Position numbers and translations under genes: made by a program. From a virus, in the IMG/VR virus record IMGVR_UViG_3300010966_000080, positions 1 through 58,999 of that record: a DNA stretch of 58,999 bases. One strand, given 5' to 3'. This document shows positions 5,190 through 14,133 of this stretch, piece after piece (within the stretch, counting starts at the first letter, position 1; every line of letters starts with the position of its first letter). The notes beneath the pieces are model-generated. The model saw only the letters and a program-made list of their open reading frames with translations, made no database searches and was not told the origin of the DNA.

Positions 5190-7742
5190 ATGGATGAAGA
5201 CGAATACGGCGAGATCGAGCAGCCCAACGGCGAGCGAGTGGACGACGAGTACGGCGAGATGATCGAGCTGGTGCCCGACGCCGAGCCGGACGTCGAGGAC
5301 ACCGAAGACGGTGGCGCCATCGTGCGCCTCGACGACGAGAGCGAGGCCCGCTCGGACGACTTCTACGCCAACCTCGCCGACGACATGTCCGACAGCGACC
5401 TGTCGACGCTGGCCTCACGCTACGTCGACCTGATCGGCAAGGACAAGGACGCGCGCAAGAAGCGAGACGAGCAGTACGAGGAGGGCATCCGCCGCACCGG
5501 TCTGGGCGAGGACGCGCCCGGCGGCGCGCAGTTCGAAGGCGCGAGCAAGGTCGTGCATCCGATGCTGACCGAGGCCTGTGTCGACTTCGCCAGCCGCGCG
5601 ATCAAGGAGCTCTTCCCGCCCGACGGGCCGGTCCGCGACAAGATCGTCGGCGACGTCACCGGCGAGAAGGTCAAGAAGGCCAAGCGCAAGACCGACTTCA
5701 TGAACTGGCAGCTCACCACCCAGAGCACCGAGTTCCGCGCGGAGCTCGAGCAGCTCCTGACGCAGGTGCCACTGGGCGGCGCGCAGTACCTCAAGGCCTC
5801 GTGGAACGAGCAGCGCAACCGGCCGAACTTCCTGTTCGTCGCCATCGACGACATGTTGCTGCCCTTCGCGGCCACCAACTTCTACAGCGCCCAGCGCAAG
5901 ACCCACGTGCAGTACCTGACGCAGCTCGACTACGAGAAGCGCGTCACCTCCGGCATGTACCGCGACGCCGACATCGGCCCGGCCAGCCAAGAGCCTGAGA
6001 CCAGCATCGTCGAGCGCGCCAACGACAAGATCGAGGGGCGCAGCGCGACCAGCTACAACGAGGACGGCCTGCGCACCGTCTACGAGATCTACACCTTCGA
6101 CGACATCGAGGGCGAGGGGCCGCTGCCCTACATCATCTCCATCGACAAGCCCTCCAACAAGGTGCTCGCGATCTACCGCAACTGGGACGAACTGGACGAG
6201 GCTCAAGAGGAGCTCCAGTGGTTCGTCGAGTTCCCCTTCGTCCCGTGGCGTGGCGCCTACCCCATAGGCCTGCCGCACATGGTCGGGGGACTGTCCGCCG
6301 CCGCGACCGGGGCACTGCGCGCGTTGCTTGATGCGGCTCACATCAGCAACAGCCAGACCATGGTCAAGCTGAAGGGCGGCAGCCGGGGCGGGCAGTCTCT
6401 TGAGATCCAGCCGACCCAGACCGTCGAGATCGAGGGCGGCCTCGCCTCCGACGACATCCGCAAGCTGATCATGCCGCTGCCGTACAATCCGCCGAATGCG
6501 GTACTGTTCAGCCTGCTCGGCTTCCTGATCGACGCGGGTAAGGGTGTCATCCGCACCACGATGGATGACGTCTCGAACTCCAACCCCAACGCCCCGGTCG
6601 GCACGACGCTGGCCAAGCTCGAGCAGGGCATGGTGGTCTACAGCGCCATCCACGCCCGCCTGCACAACTCCATGGCCAAGCTGCTGGGCATCCTGCACCG
6701 CCTGAACGCCATGTACCTCGACGACGAGGAGGAGCAGGAGGAAATCGGCGACGAGATCGCCACCCGCGCCGACTTCGAGGGGCCGCTCGACGTCGTGCCG
6801 GTCAGCGACCCCAACATCTTCAGCGAGGCGCAACGCTTCGCGCAGGTGCAGGCCATCGAGCAGCGCGCGCAGGCGATGCCGCAGATGTACAACCTGCGTA
6901 AGGTCGAGGAGCGCATCCTCGACACGCTGAAAATTCCCAATGCGAAGGAGCTGCTCGCCCCGGCCATCGAGCCGAAGGAGCAGAACGCCGTCAACGAGAA
7001 CGTGGCCGCGACACTGGGCCGGGCCGTGCTGGCCTTCCCCGATCAGGACCACATCGCGCACCTCAAGACGCACCTCGCGTACATGACGAACCCGATATTC
7101 GGCGGCAATCCGCTGATCGCCCCGTCCTACATCCCGCCGATGCTGAACCACATCAAGGAGCACATCGCCCTGTGGTACGCGTCGAGCGTCTTCGACGTGT
7201 CGAACGAGGCCACCGGCGGCGACATCGGCGAGGACATGAAGGCGATGAAGGACGACCCCGAGGGCCGCAAGTCGCTCGACCGCATGCTCGCCGAGGCCGC
7301 GTCGCTGGTCCTCGACCACGGCAACGAGATCTTCAAGGCGCTGCCGCCGGTGATCCAGCAGGCTCAGGCCATGATGCAGCAGCTCGCGCCGCCCCCGCCG
7401 ATGGATCCGACACAGGCCGCCATGCAGGCCGCCCAGCTCCAGAACCAGACGGCGCAGCAGCGGCTGCAGCTCGAGGGGCAGAAGGTCCAGCAGCAGGGCC
7501 AGATCAAGCAGGCCGAGATGCAGCAGGATCAGGCCGAGGCGCAGCAGGAGCTGCAGGCCCGCATGGCGCTGGAGATGCAGCGCCAGAATGCCGAGGACAA
7601 TCGCACCGCAGCCGAGCTGCAGGCGCGCATGGCCATGAACACCGAAGACAATCGGACGGCGCTCGAGTTGGCGTCGGCGGAGATTGCCAGCGGCGAACGA
7701 GTTGCGGTCTCGACAGGGACAGGCATCAACCCCGGAGTGTAA
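5190..7742 (+). CDS. Portal protein (head-tail connector)
   Basis: 850 aa, following terL by 11 bases. The N-terminus is acidic; a core around residues 60-560 includes GASKVVHPMLTEACVDFASR and SNPNAPVGTTLAKLEQGM, typical of large portal proteins of P22-like and marine podoviruses. Residues about 725-830 are Gln- and Ala-rich helix, like the C-terminal barrel of P22-type portals. The portal forms the dodecameric ring for DNA entry and exit at one capsid vertex. The position between terL and scaffold supports the call. Confidence 0.88.
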   Translation: MDEDEYGEIEQPNGERVDDEYGEMIELVPDAEPDVEDTEDGGAIVRLDDESEARSDDFYANLADDMSDSDLSTLASRYVDLIGKDKDARKKRDEQYEEGIRRTGLGEDAPGGAQFEGASKVVHPMLTEACVDFASRAIKELFPPDGPVRDKIVGDVTGEKVKKAKRKTDFMNWQLTTQSTEFRAELEQLLTQVPLGGAQYLKASWNEQRNRPNFLFVAIDDMLLPFAATNFYSAQRKTHVQYLTQLDYEKRVTSGMYRDADIGPASQEPETSIVERANDKIEGRSATSYNEDGLRTVYEIYTFDDIEGEGPLPYIISIDKPSNKVLAIYRNWDELDEAQEELQWFVEFPFVPWRGAYPIGLPHMVGGLSAAATGALRALLDAAHISNSQTMVKLKGGSRGGQSLEIQPTQTVEIEGGLASDDIRKLIMPLPYNPPNAVLFSLLGFLIDAGKGVIRTTMDDVSNSNPNAPVGTTLAKLEQGMVVYSAIHARLHNSMAKLLGILHRLNAMYLDDEEEQEEIGDEIATRADFEGPLDVVPVSDPNIFSEAQRFAQVQAIEQRAQAMPQMYNLRKVEERILDTLKIPNAKELLAPAIEPKEQNAVNENVAATLGRAVLAFPDQDHIAHLKTHLAYMTNPIFGGNPLIAPSYIPPMLNHIKEHIALWYASSVFDVSNEATGGDIGEDMKAMKDDPEGRKSLDRMLAEAASLVLDHGNEIFKALPPVIQQAQAMMQQLAPPPPMDPTQAAMQAAQLQNQTAQQRLQLEGQKVQQQGQIKQAEMQQDQAEAQQELQARMALEMQRQNAEDNRTAAELQARMAMNTEDNRTALELASAEIASGERVAVSTGTGINPGV

Positions 7743-7751
7743 GGAGCACAC

Positions 7752-8066
7752 ATGATGGAAGAAAGCGAAGGACTGAAGGCCTCAGAGGCCGAGAGCGCAG
7801 CCAAGGCGGTCGCACCGCGCGTCACACTGGAGGGCATGCAGGACAAGATCGTCGAGGTTGAATACCTCACCAAGGGTATCTTGACGATCTGCGTGCTGGA
7901 AATGGTTAACGGCTTCTTCGTCGTTGGCGAGAGCGCGCCCGCCAGCCCCGCGAACTTCGACAGCGAACTGGGTGAAAAGTTCGCGTACGAGAACGCAATC
8001 CGCCAGTTGTGGAAGCTGGAGGGTTACGCCCTGCGGGAACGGCTCTCTGCCGCTTCTGCCAACTAG
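7752..8066 (+). CDS. Gp49-like phage protein
   Basis: 104 aa. VTLEGMQDKIVEVEYL, LTICVLEMVNGFFVVGESA and ENAIRQLWKLEGYALRERL match the pattern of the small Gp49-type family common in phages of Gram-negative bacteria. Its role is not established. AAGGAGCACAC precedes the ATG. It sits between portal and scaffold genes, so it is probably expressed late. Confidence 0.75.
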   Translation: MMEESEGLKASEAESAAKAVAPRVTLEGMQDKIVEVEYLTKGILTICVLEMVNGFFVVGESAPASPANFDSELGEKFAYENAIRQLWKLEGYALRERLSAASAN

Positions 8067-8075
8067 GAGGCCGAC

Positions 8076-8201
8076 ATGGCAAAAGACGACAAGCCGAAGA
8101 CCAATGAAGTCGCCCAGAAGGGCGAGGCAATCAAGCAACACAAGCTCATGGCCATGGGCACCATGCCCAAGGTGCCGACGTCGCCTAAGACGCCAGCATG
8201 A
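8076..8201 (+). CDS. Small Lys-rich hypothetical protein
   Basis: 41 aa, MAKDDKPKTNEVAQKGEAIK and onward, basic and Pro/Met-rich at the C-terminus. The Shine-Dalgarno sequence CTAGGAGGCCGAC is strong, and its TGA overlaps the next ATG (ATGA at 8198-8201), which supports translation. No family is recognised. Confidence 0.6.
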   Translation: MAKDDKPKTNEVAQKGEAIKQHKLMAMGTMPKVPTSPKTPA

Positions 8202-8392
8202 GAATTGAGATCCTGCTTCAGCGTCTGGAGCAAGCGCAGGCCGATCTGGCCCGCGATGCGCTGAAGCAGCCTCAAGCCCGCGACACGTTCGAGTACGGGC
8301 GCGTCGTCGGCATATACGCCGGGCTGGAACTGGCCAAAAATGTCCTGTTGGACACTGTGGCCGAGAAGGAACGGAAAGACTTCGATCTCTAA
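8198..8392 (+). CDS. Hypothetical protein
   Basis: 64 aa, MRIEILLQRLEQAQADLARD and onward, mainly helical, with a possible amphipathic segment around GIYAGLELAKNVLL. It is translationally coupled to the upstream 41-aa gene by an ATGA overlap. No recognisable domain; found in the head-gene block. Confidence 0.6.
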   Translation: MRIEILLQRLEQAQADLARDALKQPQARDTFEYGRVVGIYAGLELAKNVLLDTVAEKERKDFDL

Positions 8393-8412
8393 CCCTTGCA
8401 GGAGGAGCACCC

Positions 8413-8844
8413 ATGCAGGACTACGTTTTGAATAAAGTGGAATACGCCTACGACGGCATCGACGACGCGTTCCCGCCCGTCGAACCGGGCGTGCAGCCGT
8501 TCGGCTCGCGCGTCGTGGTGCAGATCAGGTCGCCCAAGAAGAAGACCAAGGGCGGCATCATCCTGACCGAGGACGCCAAAGACACCGAGATGTGGAACAC
8601 TCAGGTGGCCAAGGTGATCGCGGTCGGCGAACTCGCGTTCAAGAACCGCAACACGCAAGAGGCGTGGCCGGAGGGCTCATGGTGCCAGCCCGGCGACTTC
8701 GTGCGTGTCCCCAAGTACGGCGGCGACAAGTGGTCTGTCCGTCTCGGCGAAGACGACGCCGAAGTCCTATTCGTCATTTTCAACGATCTCGACCTCATTG
8801 GCAAAGTCACCGGCGACCCGCTGGCGATGAAGGCCTTTGTCTAA
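8413..8844 (+). CDS. GroES-like co-chaperonin
   Basis: 143 aa. PFGSRVVVQIRSPKKKTKGG followed by IILTEDAKDTEMWNTQ, VAKVIAVGE and PGDFVRVPKYGGDKW resemble the beta-barrel core and mobile loop of Cpn10 proteins (core pattern P-L-x-D-R-V-V-V...GGI). Phage co-chaperonins such as T4 gp31 adapt host GroEL for folding capsid protein. Its place before scaffold and capsid genes fits that role. The first 25 residues are an extra extension. GCAGGAGGAGCACCC precedes the ATG. Confidence 0.75.
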   Translation: MQDYVLNKVEYAYDGIDDAFPPVEPGVQPFGSRVVVQIRSPKKKTKGGIILTEDAKDTEMWNTQVAKVIAVGELAFKNRNTQEAWPEGSWCQPGDFVRVPKYGGDKWSVRLGEDDAEVLFVIFNDLDLIGKVTGDPLAMKAFV

Positions 8845-8873
8845 GTCGATAAGGCTATAAAGGAGCTGATCAC

Positions 8874-9830
8874 ATGGCTGATGCACTTACCGAAGACGAC
8901 GGCGACGACCTCGTCATCATCGAGACCACCGACGAACAGATACCCACCGCCGAGGCGCTGGCGCAGCCCGAGGACGAGCCCGACGCATCGGACGATGACG
9001 ATGACGAGGAAGAACGCCTCGCGGTGTCCGAGGACGACAGTGACGACGAGATCACTGGCAAGCACAAGGACAACCGCGAAAAGCGCGCCAAGCGGCGCGA
9101 GCTGCAGAAGCGGGCCAAGGAGCGCGCGCAGACCGAGCTGACGCTCCTGCGCCAGCAGAACATGGCCATGGAGCAGCGCCTGCGGGCGATTGAGGGCAAC
9201 AACCTCAACCAGCAGGTGCAGGGCATTGACCAGCAGATCCAGCAGCGGCTCTACGAGGCGCAGCAGGCCGAGCAGATCATGGCCCGCGCCATCGAGGCAG
9301 GCAACGGCGACGACGCGGCGGCCGCGCTCCGCATCCGCGACGAGGCCCGCGCGCAGGCCAACCAGCTCGCGTCCCACAAGCAGCAGGCCGAGCAGGCGGT
9401 GCGTCAGGCGGCCCAGCCGCAGGTCGACCCGCGCGTCGCCAGCTACGCCCAGCAGTGGCTGGAGGCCAACTCGTGGTACAACCCACAGGGCCGCGACGAG
9501 GACAGCGCCATCACCAAGGCCATCGACAATGCGCTGGCCGCAGAGGGCTGGAACCCGGCGACGGAGGACTACTGGCAGGAGCTCACCCGCCGCGTCTCGG
9601 CGCGCATCGGCGACGACGCAAGCGCCGCGTCACGTCAGGCGGCGCCCAAGCGCAAGGCCCCGCCGACCGGAAATACCCGCGAACACGCCCCCGCAAACTC
9701 GCGGAATGGTGTGTACGTGACACCGGAAAGAAAACAGGCTATGATCGACGCAGGTGTTTGGGATGACCCGGTTCGCCGGACCCAGATGCTCAAGGCGTAT
9801 CAAGCCTACGACAAGAACTCGGCACGCTAA
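8874..9830 (+). CDS. Capsid scaffolding protein
   Basis: 318 aa. The first 65 residues are extremely acidic (DASDDDDDEEER and similar), followed by a long Gln/Arg/Ala-rich coiled-coil-like region (LRQQNMAMEQRLRAIEGN) and a basic C-terminal segment ending YQAYDKNSAR. This architecture and the position between portal and major capsid genes are typical of scaffolding proteins, which direct procapsid assembly and are later lost. The sequence itself is not diagnostic. Confidence 0.75.
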   Translation: MADALTEDDGDDLVIIETTDEQIPTAEALAQPEDEPDASDDDDDEEERLAVSEDDSDDEITGKHKDNREKRAKRRELQKRAKERAQTELTLLRQQNMAMEQRLRAIEGNNLNQQVQGIDQQIQQRLYEAQQAEQIMARAIEAGNGDDAAAALRIRDEARAQANQLASHKQQAEQAVRQAAQPQVDPRVASYAQQWLEANSWYNPQGRDEDSAITKAIDNALAAEGWNPATEDYWQELTRRVSARIGDDASAASRQAAPKRKAPPTGNTREHAPANSRNGVYVTPERKQAMIDAGVWDDPVRRTQMLKAYQAYDKNSAR

Positions 9831-9844
9831 CAGGAGTATGCCAA

Positions 9845-10390
9845 ATGACTGAAGAACGTACGGACGACCGCCTTAAGCGCGACACACTTGGCGTTAGCCG
9901 CCGCAGCCGGGGAGAGGAGGACCGTCAAGCGACGGAAAACCGCGAACTGAGTGATGACGAGCGGCTCGAAATGTTTCGCATGCAGCTGTACAACGACGCA
10001 TTGCCGAATATCCCCGATATTCCCAATTTTCACGTGTGCTGGCTCACGACGACCAACAAGAACGACACCATCCAACAGCGCCTCCGGCTGGGCTACACGC
10101 TCATCAAGGCCGAAGACGTACCGGGGATGGACTTGGTCACGCAAAAGACTGGCGAGTACGCCGGTTGCATTGCGGTCAACGAGATGATTGCGGCTAAGCT
10201 GCCCGAGAGCCTCTACCAGAGGTACATGAAGGAAGCTCACCACGACGCCCCGTTGCGTGAGGAAGACAAGCTCGCCGAGGTCGCAGAATTGATGCGACAG
10301 CAGGCAGAGCGGTCTGGTGGCAAACTGATCGAGGGCGACGGGATGGCGGAGATGCGTGAATATAACCCCCGGCCGACTGCGTTCAGCTAG
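9845..10390 (+). CDS. Head-associated hypothetical protein
   Basis: 181 aa, very charged at the N-terminus, then MQLYNDALPNIPDIPNFHVC, WLTTTNKNDTIQQRLRLGY and AEDVPGMDL. Proteins with this INFHVCWLTT/QRRLRLGY-like pattern appear between scaffold and capsid genes in podoviruses, probably as minor head components. No enzymatic motif is visible. It has a good Shine-Dalgarno sequence (ACAGGAGTATGCCAA). Confidence 0.6.
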   Translation: MTEERTDDRLKRDTLGVSRRSRGEEDRQATENRELSDDERLEMFRMQLYNDALPNIPDIPNFHVCWLTTTNKNDTIQQRLRLGYTLIKAEDVPGMDLVTQKTGEYAGCIAVNEMIAAKLPESLYQRYMKEAHHDAPLREEDKLAEVAELMRQQAERSGGKLIEGDGMAEMREYNPRPTAFS

Positions 10391-10426
10391 GGGTAACCGC
10401 AACCCTTTCCATAAGGAAACAGGCAA

Positions 10427-11002
10427 ATGTCTACCACGGTCAATGCACCGTTCGGACTTCGCCCGGCATACAGCCCGAGTGGTGTGATCCGTCCCACCGC
10501 TTTCAGTATCGCCAGTGGCTACGCTTCGAACATCTTCCAGAACCAGCCGGTTCGTATCGCCCCCACCACCGGTGGCGGTGAAACCGAAGGCACCATCGTC
10601 GCTGCGGCGGTCGGTGCGGCCTTCGTCGGCGCCTTTCAGGGCGTCGAGTTCACCGACAGCGACGGACGCCGCCGCGTCTCCAACAAGTGGACCGCGTCCG
10701 CGACTGCAACGGACATCGTGGCTTACGTCACGCTGGACCCGACCATCGTGTACGAGATCCAGTCGGATGCCGCCCTTGCGGTCGCTGACATTGGCAAGCA
10801 GTACGACCTGACTGCCATCAGCGGCAACACCACGACGGGTCTCTCGTCGCAGGCGTTGGGCGTCTCCACTGCGGCAGCCAATGCCTCGGTCCGCCTCATC
10901 GGGATCACTCCCGGTCCCGACAACAATTGGGGTGACACTTACGTCATCGCTCAGGTCCAGATCAGCGAACACCAGATGGTTGCTGATAAGGCCGCATTCT
11001 AA
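10427..11002 (+). CDS. Probable capsid decoration or stabilisation protein
   Basis: 191 aa, beginning MSTTVNAPFGLRPAYSPSG, with a beta-rich, Ala/Thr/Val-rich sequence and few charges. NAPFGLRP is a common opening of small proteins encoded directly upstream of phage major capsid genes and thought to decorate or cement the head. It is followed 13 bases later by the major capsid gene. Confidence 0.6.
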   Translation: MSTTVNAPFGLRPAYSPSGVIRPTAFSIASGYASNIFQNQPVRIAPTTGGGETEGTIVAAAVGAAFVGAFQGVEFTDSDGRRRVSNKWTASATATDIVAYVTLDPTIVYEIQSDAALAVADIGKQYDLTAISGNTTTGLSSQALGVSTAAANASVRLIGITPGPDNNWGDTYVIAQVQISEHQMVADKAAF

Positions 11003-11015
11003 GGAGGGCTGAGCT

Positions 11016-11930
11016 ATGGCTATGCCAATGCGGAGTACTGACTTCCGCTCCATCGTCGAACCGATCCTGAACGAAGAGTTCAACGGGATCTACGACCAGC
11101 GCGCAGATGAATTTGCTCAGGTCTTCAAGACCTTCAACGGCATCCCGCGCAACTACCACGAAGAGCCCGTCCTGTACGGTTTCGGCGCCGCGCCGGAGCT
11201 TCCGGACGGCATGCCGGTCACCTACCAGTCGGGTGGCGTGCTCTTCATCCAGCGCTACGTGTACAAGGTCTACGGCCTTGCATTCGCGCTGACGAAGGTG
11301 CTCGTCGAAGACGGCGACCACATTCGCATCGGTCAGACCTACGCGCGTCACCTCGCGCAGTCGCTGATCGAGACCAAGGAGACCCTTGGCGCGAACATCC
11401 TCAACCGCGCATTCAACGCCTCGTACGCGGGCGGCGACGGTAAGGAACTGGTGGCCACCGATCACCCGATTGTGAACGGTACCTTCTCGAACAAGCTGTC
11501 TGTCGCTGCGGCCCTGTCGCAGACCTCGCTGGAACAGCTCCTCATCCAGATCCGCAACGCTGTTGACAACAACGGCAAGCGCATCCGTCTCACGCCGAAG
11601 AAGATCGTCGCCGGTCCGTCGAACGTGTTTCAGGCTGAGGTTCTGCTCAAGTCGGTCCTGCGCACCGGTACGGCTGACAACGACATCAACCCCGTCAAGT
11701 CGATGGGTCTGCTGTCGGATGGTCAGGCCAACCTGTCGCGTGTCACCTCGTCCACCGCATGGTGGGTGCAGACCGACGCTCCGGAAGGCCTCAAGCTCGC
11801 GATGCGTCGCGGCCTTGAGAAGTCCATGGAAGGCGACTTCGAAACGGACAGCATGCGCTACAAGGCAACCGAGCGTTACGCGTTCGGTTGGACCGATCCG
11901 CGCGGCGTCTACGGAACGCCCGGCGTTTGA
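11016..11930 (+). CDS. Major capsid protein
   Basis: 304 aa. STDFRSIVEPILNEEFNGIY, RNYHEEPVLYGFGAAPE, GQTYARHLAQSLIETKE and a C-terminal FGWTDPRGVYGTPGV fit the HK97-fold major capsid proteins of podovirus-like phages. It directly follows scaffold and decoration genes and is followed by the strongest terminator in the window, as expected for the most abundant late product. TAAGGAGGGCTGAGCT provides a strong ribosome-binding site. Confidence 0.85.
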   Translation: MAMPMRSTDFRSIVEPILNEEFNGIYDQRADEFAQVFKTFNGIPRNYHEEPVLYGFGAAPELPDGMPVTYQSGGVLFIQRYVYKVYGLAFALTKVLVEDGDHIRIGQTYARHLAQSLIETKETLGANILNRAFNASYAGGDGKELVATDHPIVNGTFSNKLSVAAALSQTSLEQLLIQIRNAVDNNGKRIRLTPKKIVAGPSNVFQAEVLLKSVLRTGTADNDINPVKSMGLLSDGQANLSRVTSSTAWWVQTDAPEGLKLAMRRGLEKSMEGDFETDSMRYKATERYAFGWTDPRGVYGTPGV

Positions 11931-11961
11931 GCCAACTGGCTTAAAAGCGTCGCTTTTCGAG

Positions 11962-11998
11962 GTAACCCCCGCCTTAATCGGCGGGGGTTACTTTTTGT
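11962..11998 (+). terminator. Rho-independent terminator after the major capsid gene
   Basis: A perfect 12-bp stem: GTAACCCCCGCC (11962-11973), loop TTAATC, GGCGGGGGTTAC (11980-11991), followed by TTTTTGTTT. It ends the head-gene transcript and separates it from the homing endonuclease gene. Confidence 0.93.
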
Positions 11999-12008
11999 TT
12001 GCTCCCCT

Positions 12009-12041
12009 GTAACTGACGTTGTACAGTACAAATCCAGTTAC
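12009..12041 (+). promoter_or_regulatory. 33-bp nested perfect dyad upstream of homing endonuclease
   Basis: Outer arms GTAACTG (12009-12015) and CAGTTAC (12035-12041) and inner arms TTGTAC (12019-12024) and GTACAA (12026-12031) are symmetric about A12025, with 3-base mismatched spacers between the arms. It ends one base before the GAGGAG Shine-Dalgarno sequence of the next gene. It could be an operator or an mRNA hairpin limiting translation. Confidence 0.6.
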
Positions 12042-12053
12042 GAGGAGCATAAC

Positions 12054-13601
12054 GTGAAAGCTACGCTATCCGAGGTGGTCGGTAAGTTCCACCCAGACAT
12101 GCTGGCGCGCTACGACTTCAGCGGCGCCGCATACCACGGCGCGCTGGAGCGCGTGACAGGCATCCAGTGCCCGGATCACGGCGAGTTCAGCCAATACCCC
12201 GCGCAGCTACGCAAGAACGGCTCGGGCTGCCCGTCGTGCGGCGACCTCGTCCGCCGGGCCAAACGCCGCTCCCCTGTTGACGACGTACTGGCGCGGGCCT
12301 CAACCCGGCACGGCGGCTTCTACTCGTACGCAAAAACGGTGTACGTCAACAACACGACCAAGTTCACCGTGACATGCCCGCAGCACGGTGACTTCAGCAT
12401 CTCGCCGAACAACCACATGCGGGGGCAAGGGTGCCCGACTTGCGGCGCAACCAAGCGCGGACACCGTAAGGACGTGAGCGACGCAGCCCGCAAGACGGCT
12501 GACACCAAGCTCGCCGCGCACGCTGCCAGTTTCATATCAGAGGCGCGGGTGGTCCACGGCGACGCCTACGACTACAGCCTAGTCGAGTACGCGGGCCGCA
12601 AAGTCCCTGTGGCCATAGCGTGCCCGAAGCACGGCCTGTTTTATCAAGCCCCCGGCCATCACCTCTCCCGCGCCCACGGGTGCCCGGAGTGTTCGCACCA
12701 CCGCTCGAGGGGCGAGGCGGCGATCCTCGCCTTCGTGTCTATCTTCGCCACGGCGGAGACCCGCAACCGGCGCCTCATCGCACCGAAGGAGCTCGACATC
12801 TACGTGCCCGCCGCGTCGCTCGCCGTTGAGTACTGCGGGGAGTACTGGCACGGCGCGTCCTCCGTCGAAGAGGAGCGCACGGACCGGACGCGACACCTCG
12901 ACAAGCACAACGCCTGTGCGGTGGCGGGCGTCCGCCTGCTGACGGTGTACGAGAGCGAGTGGCTCTCACGCGCGCGGCCGATCAAGCGGCTGATCCGGGC
13001 CGCGCTGGGGAAGGCGCGGGGCAGGCTCATGGCCCGCAAGTGCGAGCTGCGGCGCGTCGGCGCCGCTGAGGCCTCAACGTTCTTCGACGCGTACCACCCG
13101 CAGGGTGGTGGGGGCTACGGCGACCACCACGGGCTGTACTGGGGCAGCAAGTTGGTGGCGTGCATGCGCTTCACCTTCGGCGGCAACGACCGGGGCGCGC
13201 ACGCCGACCGCGTGTGGACGCTGAGCCGGTACGCCACCCGCGTGTCGGTTGTGGGCGGCGCGTCGCGACTGTTCGCGGCCTTTGTGGCAGAGCGGACGCC
13301 GGATCTCGTAAAGTCGTTCTCCGACAACCGATACTTCACCGGCGGGATGTACGCGCGACTGGGTTTCACCCTCGAGGAGGAGAGTGAGCCGGACTATCAG
13401 GTGTACCACCCGAAGACAGGCCTGCTGCCGAAGACCTCGTGGCAGCGGCGCAAGATACCCGCCCGCATACGCGACATCGGCGTGCCTGAGATCTTCGATC
13501 CGACCACAGACCCGCGCAGCGAGCGCGACATGACCTACCTGCTCGGCGCGCAGCGCGTGTTCGATTGCGGCAAGAAGCGTTGGGTCTGGCGCGCGCCGTA
13601 G
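12054..13601 (+). CDS. Free-standing homing endonuclease (zinc-ribbon repeats plus PD-(D/E)XK-like nuclease)
   Basis: 515 aa, GTG start after CGAGGAGCATAAC. Three zinc-ribbon repeats carry the pattern CPxHGxF...GCPxC (CPDHGEF/GCPSC, CPQHGDF/GCPTC, CPKHGLF/GCPEC). Then comes a nuclease segment with ELDIYVPAASLAVEYCGEYW, a Vsr-like arrangement of acidic residues, and LLTVYESEW. The C-terminal half (RKCELRRV, VVGGASRLF, SFSDNRYFTGGMYARLGF) resembles a domain often fused to such enzymes. Similar proteins are inserted in structural and DNA-metabolism genes of many phages. The insertion right after the capsid terminator fits a mobile element. Confidence 0.82.
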   Translation: MKATLSEVVGKFHPDMLARYDFSGAAYHGALERVTGIQCPDHGEFSQYPAQLRKNGSGCPSCGDLVRRAKRRSPVDDVLARASTRHGGFYSYAKTVYVNNTTKFTVTCPQHGDFSISPNNHMRGQGCPTCGATKRGHRKDVSDAARKTADTKLAAHAASFISEARVVHGDAYDYSLVEYAGRKVPVAIACPKHGLFYQAPGHHLSRAHGCPECSHHRSRGEAAILAFVSIFATAETRNRRLIAPKELDIYVPAASLAVEYCGEYWHGASSVEEERTDRTRHLDKHNACAVAGVRLLTVYESEWLSRARPIKRLIRAALGKARGRLMARKCELRRVGAAEASTFFDAYHPQGGGGYGDHHGLYWGSKLVACMRFTFGGNDRGAHADRVWTLSRYATRVSVVGGASRLFAAFVAERTPDLVKSFSDNRYFTGGMYARLGFTLEEESEPDYQVYHPKTGLLPKTSWQRRKIPARIRDIGVPEIFDPTTDPRSERDMTYLLGAQRVFDCGKKRWVWRAP

Positions 13602-13704
13602 CGCTGTGCTACGGTGCGCGGCACTAGGATCATCCAGCCTGCTCGACCGGCCTAGCGGACGATGCACAGACGAGCGGGCCACTTGTGCATAAGGGACTGC
13701 TATT

Positions 13705-14079
13705 ATGGCCTCCACAACTTTCTCCGGCCCCGTGACTTCCACCAACGGCTTCATCGGCCTCACCGTCGGTCAGGAACAGGCCAGCGTCCAGAGCCTCTCG
13801 GGCGCGGGCGCGGCGAACGCCACCACGGGCGCGACTTTCTGCACCAGCACCGGCGCGGGCAACGTGGTCACCCTCGCCAGCCCGGCGGCATCCGCCGCAG
13901 GCCTGATGAAGAGCGTCGTCCATGTGGTTAAGGGCGCGAGCGGCACCATCGTCCTCACCCCGACTGCCGCCTCGGGCTTCACCACCGTGACCCTGACCGC
14001 CGTCGGCGCGTCGGTCCAGCTCATGTGGACCGGCACGGCGTGGGTCGTGCTCGGCACCAACGGCGGCACCGTCGCCTAA
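13705..14079 (+). CDS. Small Ala/Thr-rich structural protein
   Basis: 124 aa, MASTTFSGPVTSTNGFIGLT and onward, with low charge, many Thr/Ala/Gly/Val and a predicted beta-rich fold ending MWTGTAWVVLGTNGG. The TAWVVLG-type ending is common in small phage structural proteins near fibre genes. AAGGGA lies upstream of the ATG. Probably a minor virion or decoration protein. Confidence 0.6.
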   Translation: MASTTFSGPVTSTNGFIGLTVGQEQASVQSLSGAGAANATTGATFCTSTGAGNVVTLASPAASAAGLMKSVVHVVKGASGTIVLTPTAASGFTTVTLTAVGASVQLMWTGTAWVVLGTNGGTVA

Positions 14080-14133
14080 TTCGCGAATGGGGGGTAGGCT
14101 TTGGGTCTGCCCCCCACTTGAAAGGACACACGC

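Noticed and set aside
4087-7751. Long open frames on the minus strand opposite terL and portal
   Set aside because: They are antisense shadows of GC-rich coding DNA: Arg/Leu/Gly-rich, without domains or ribosome-binding sites, and opposite well-supported genes.
14088-14116. Terminator between two small structural genes
   Set aside because: TGGGGGG and CCCCCCA could pair, but there is no T-run and the stretch also carries the next gene's ribosome-binding site region.
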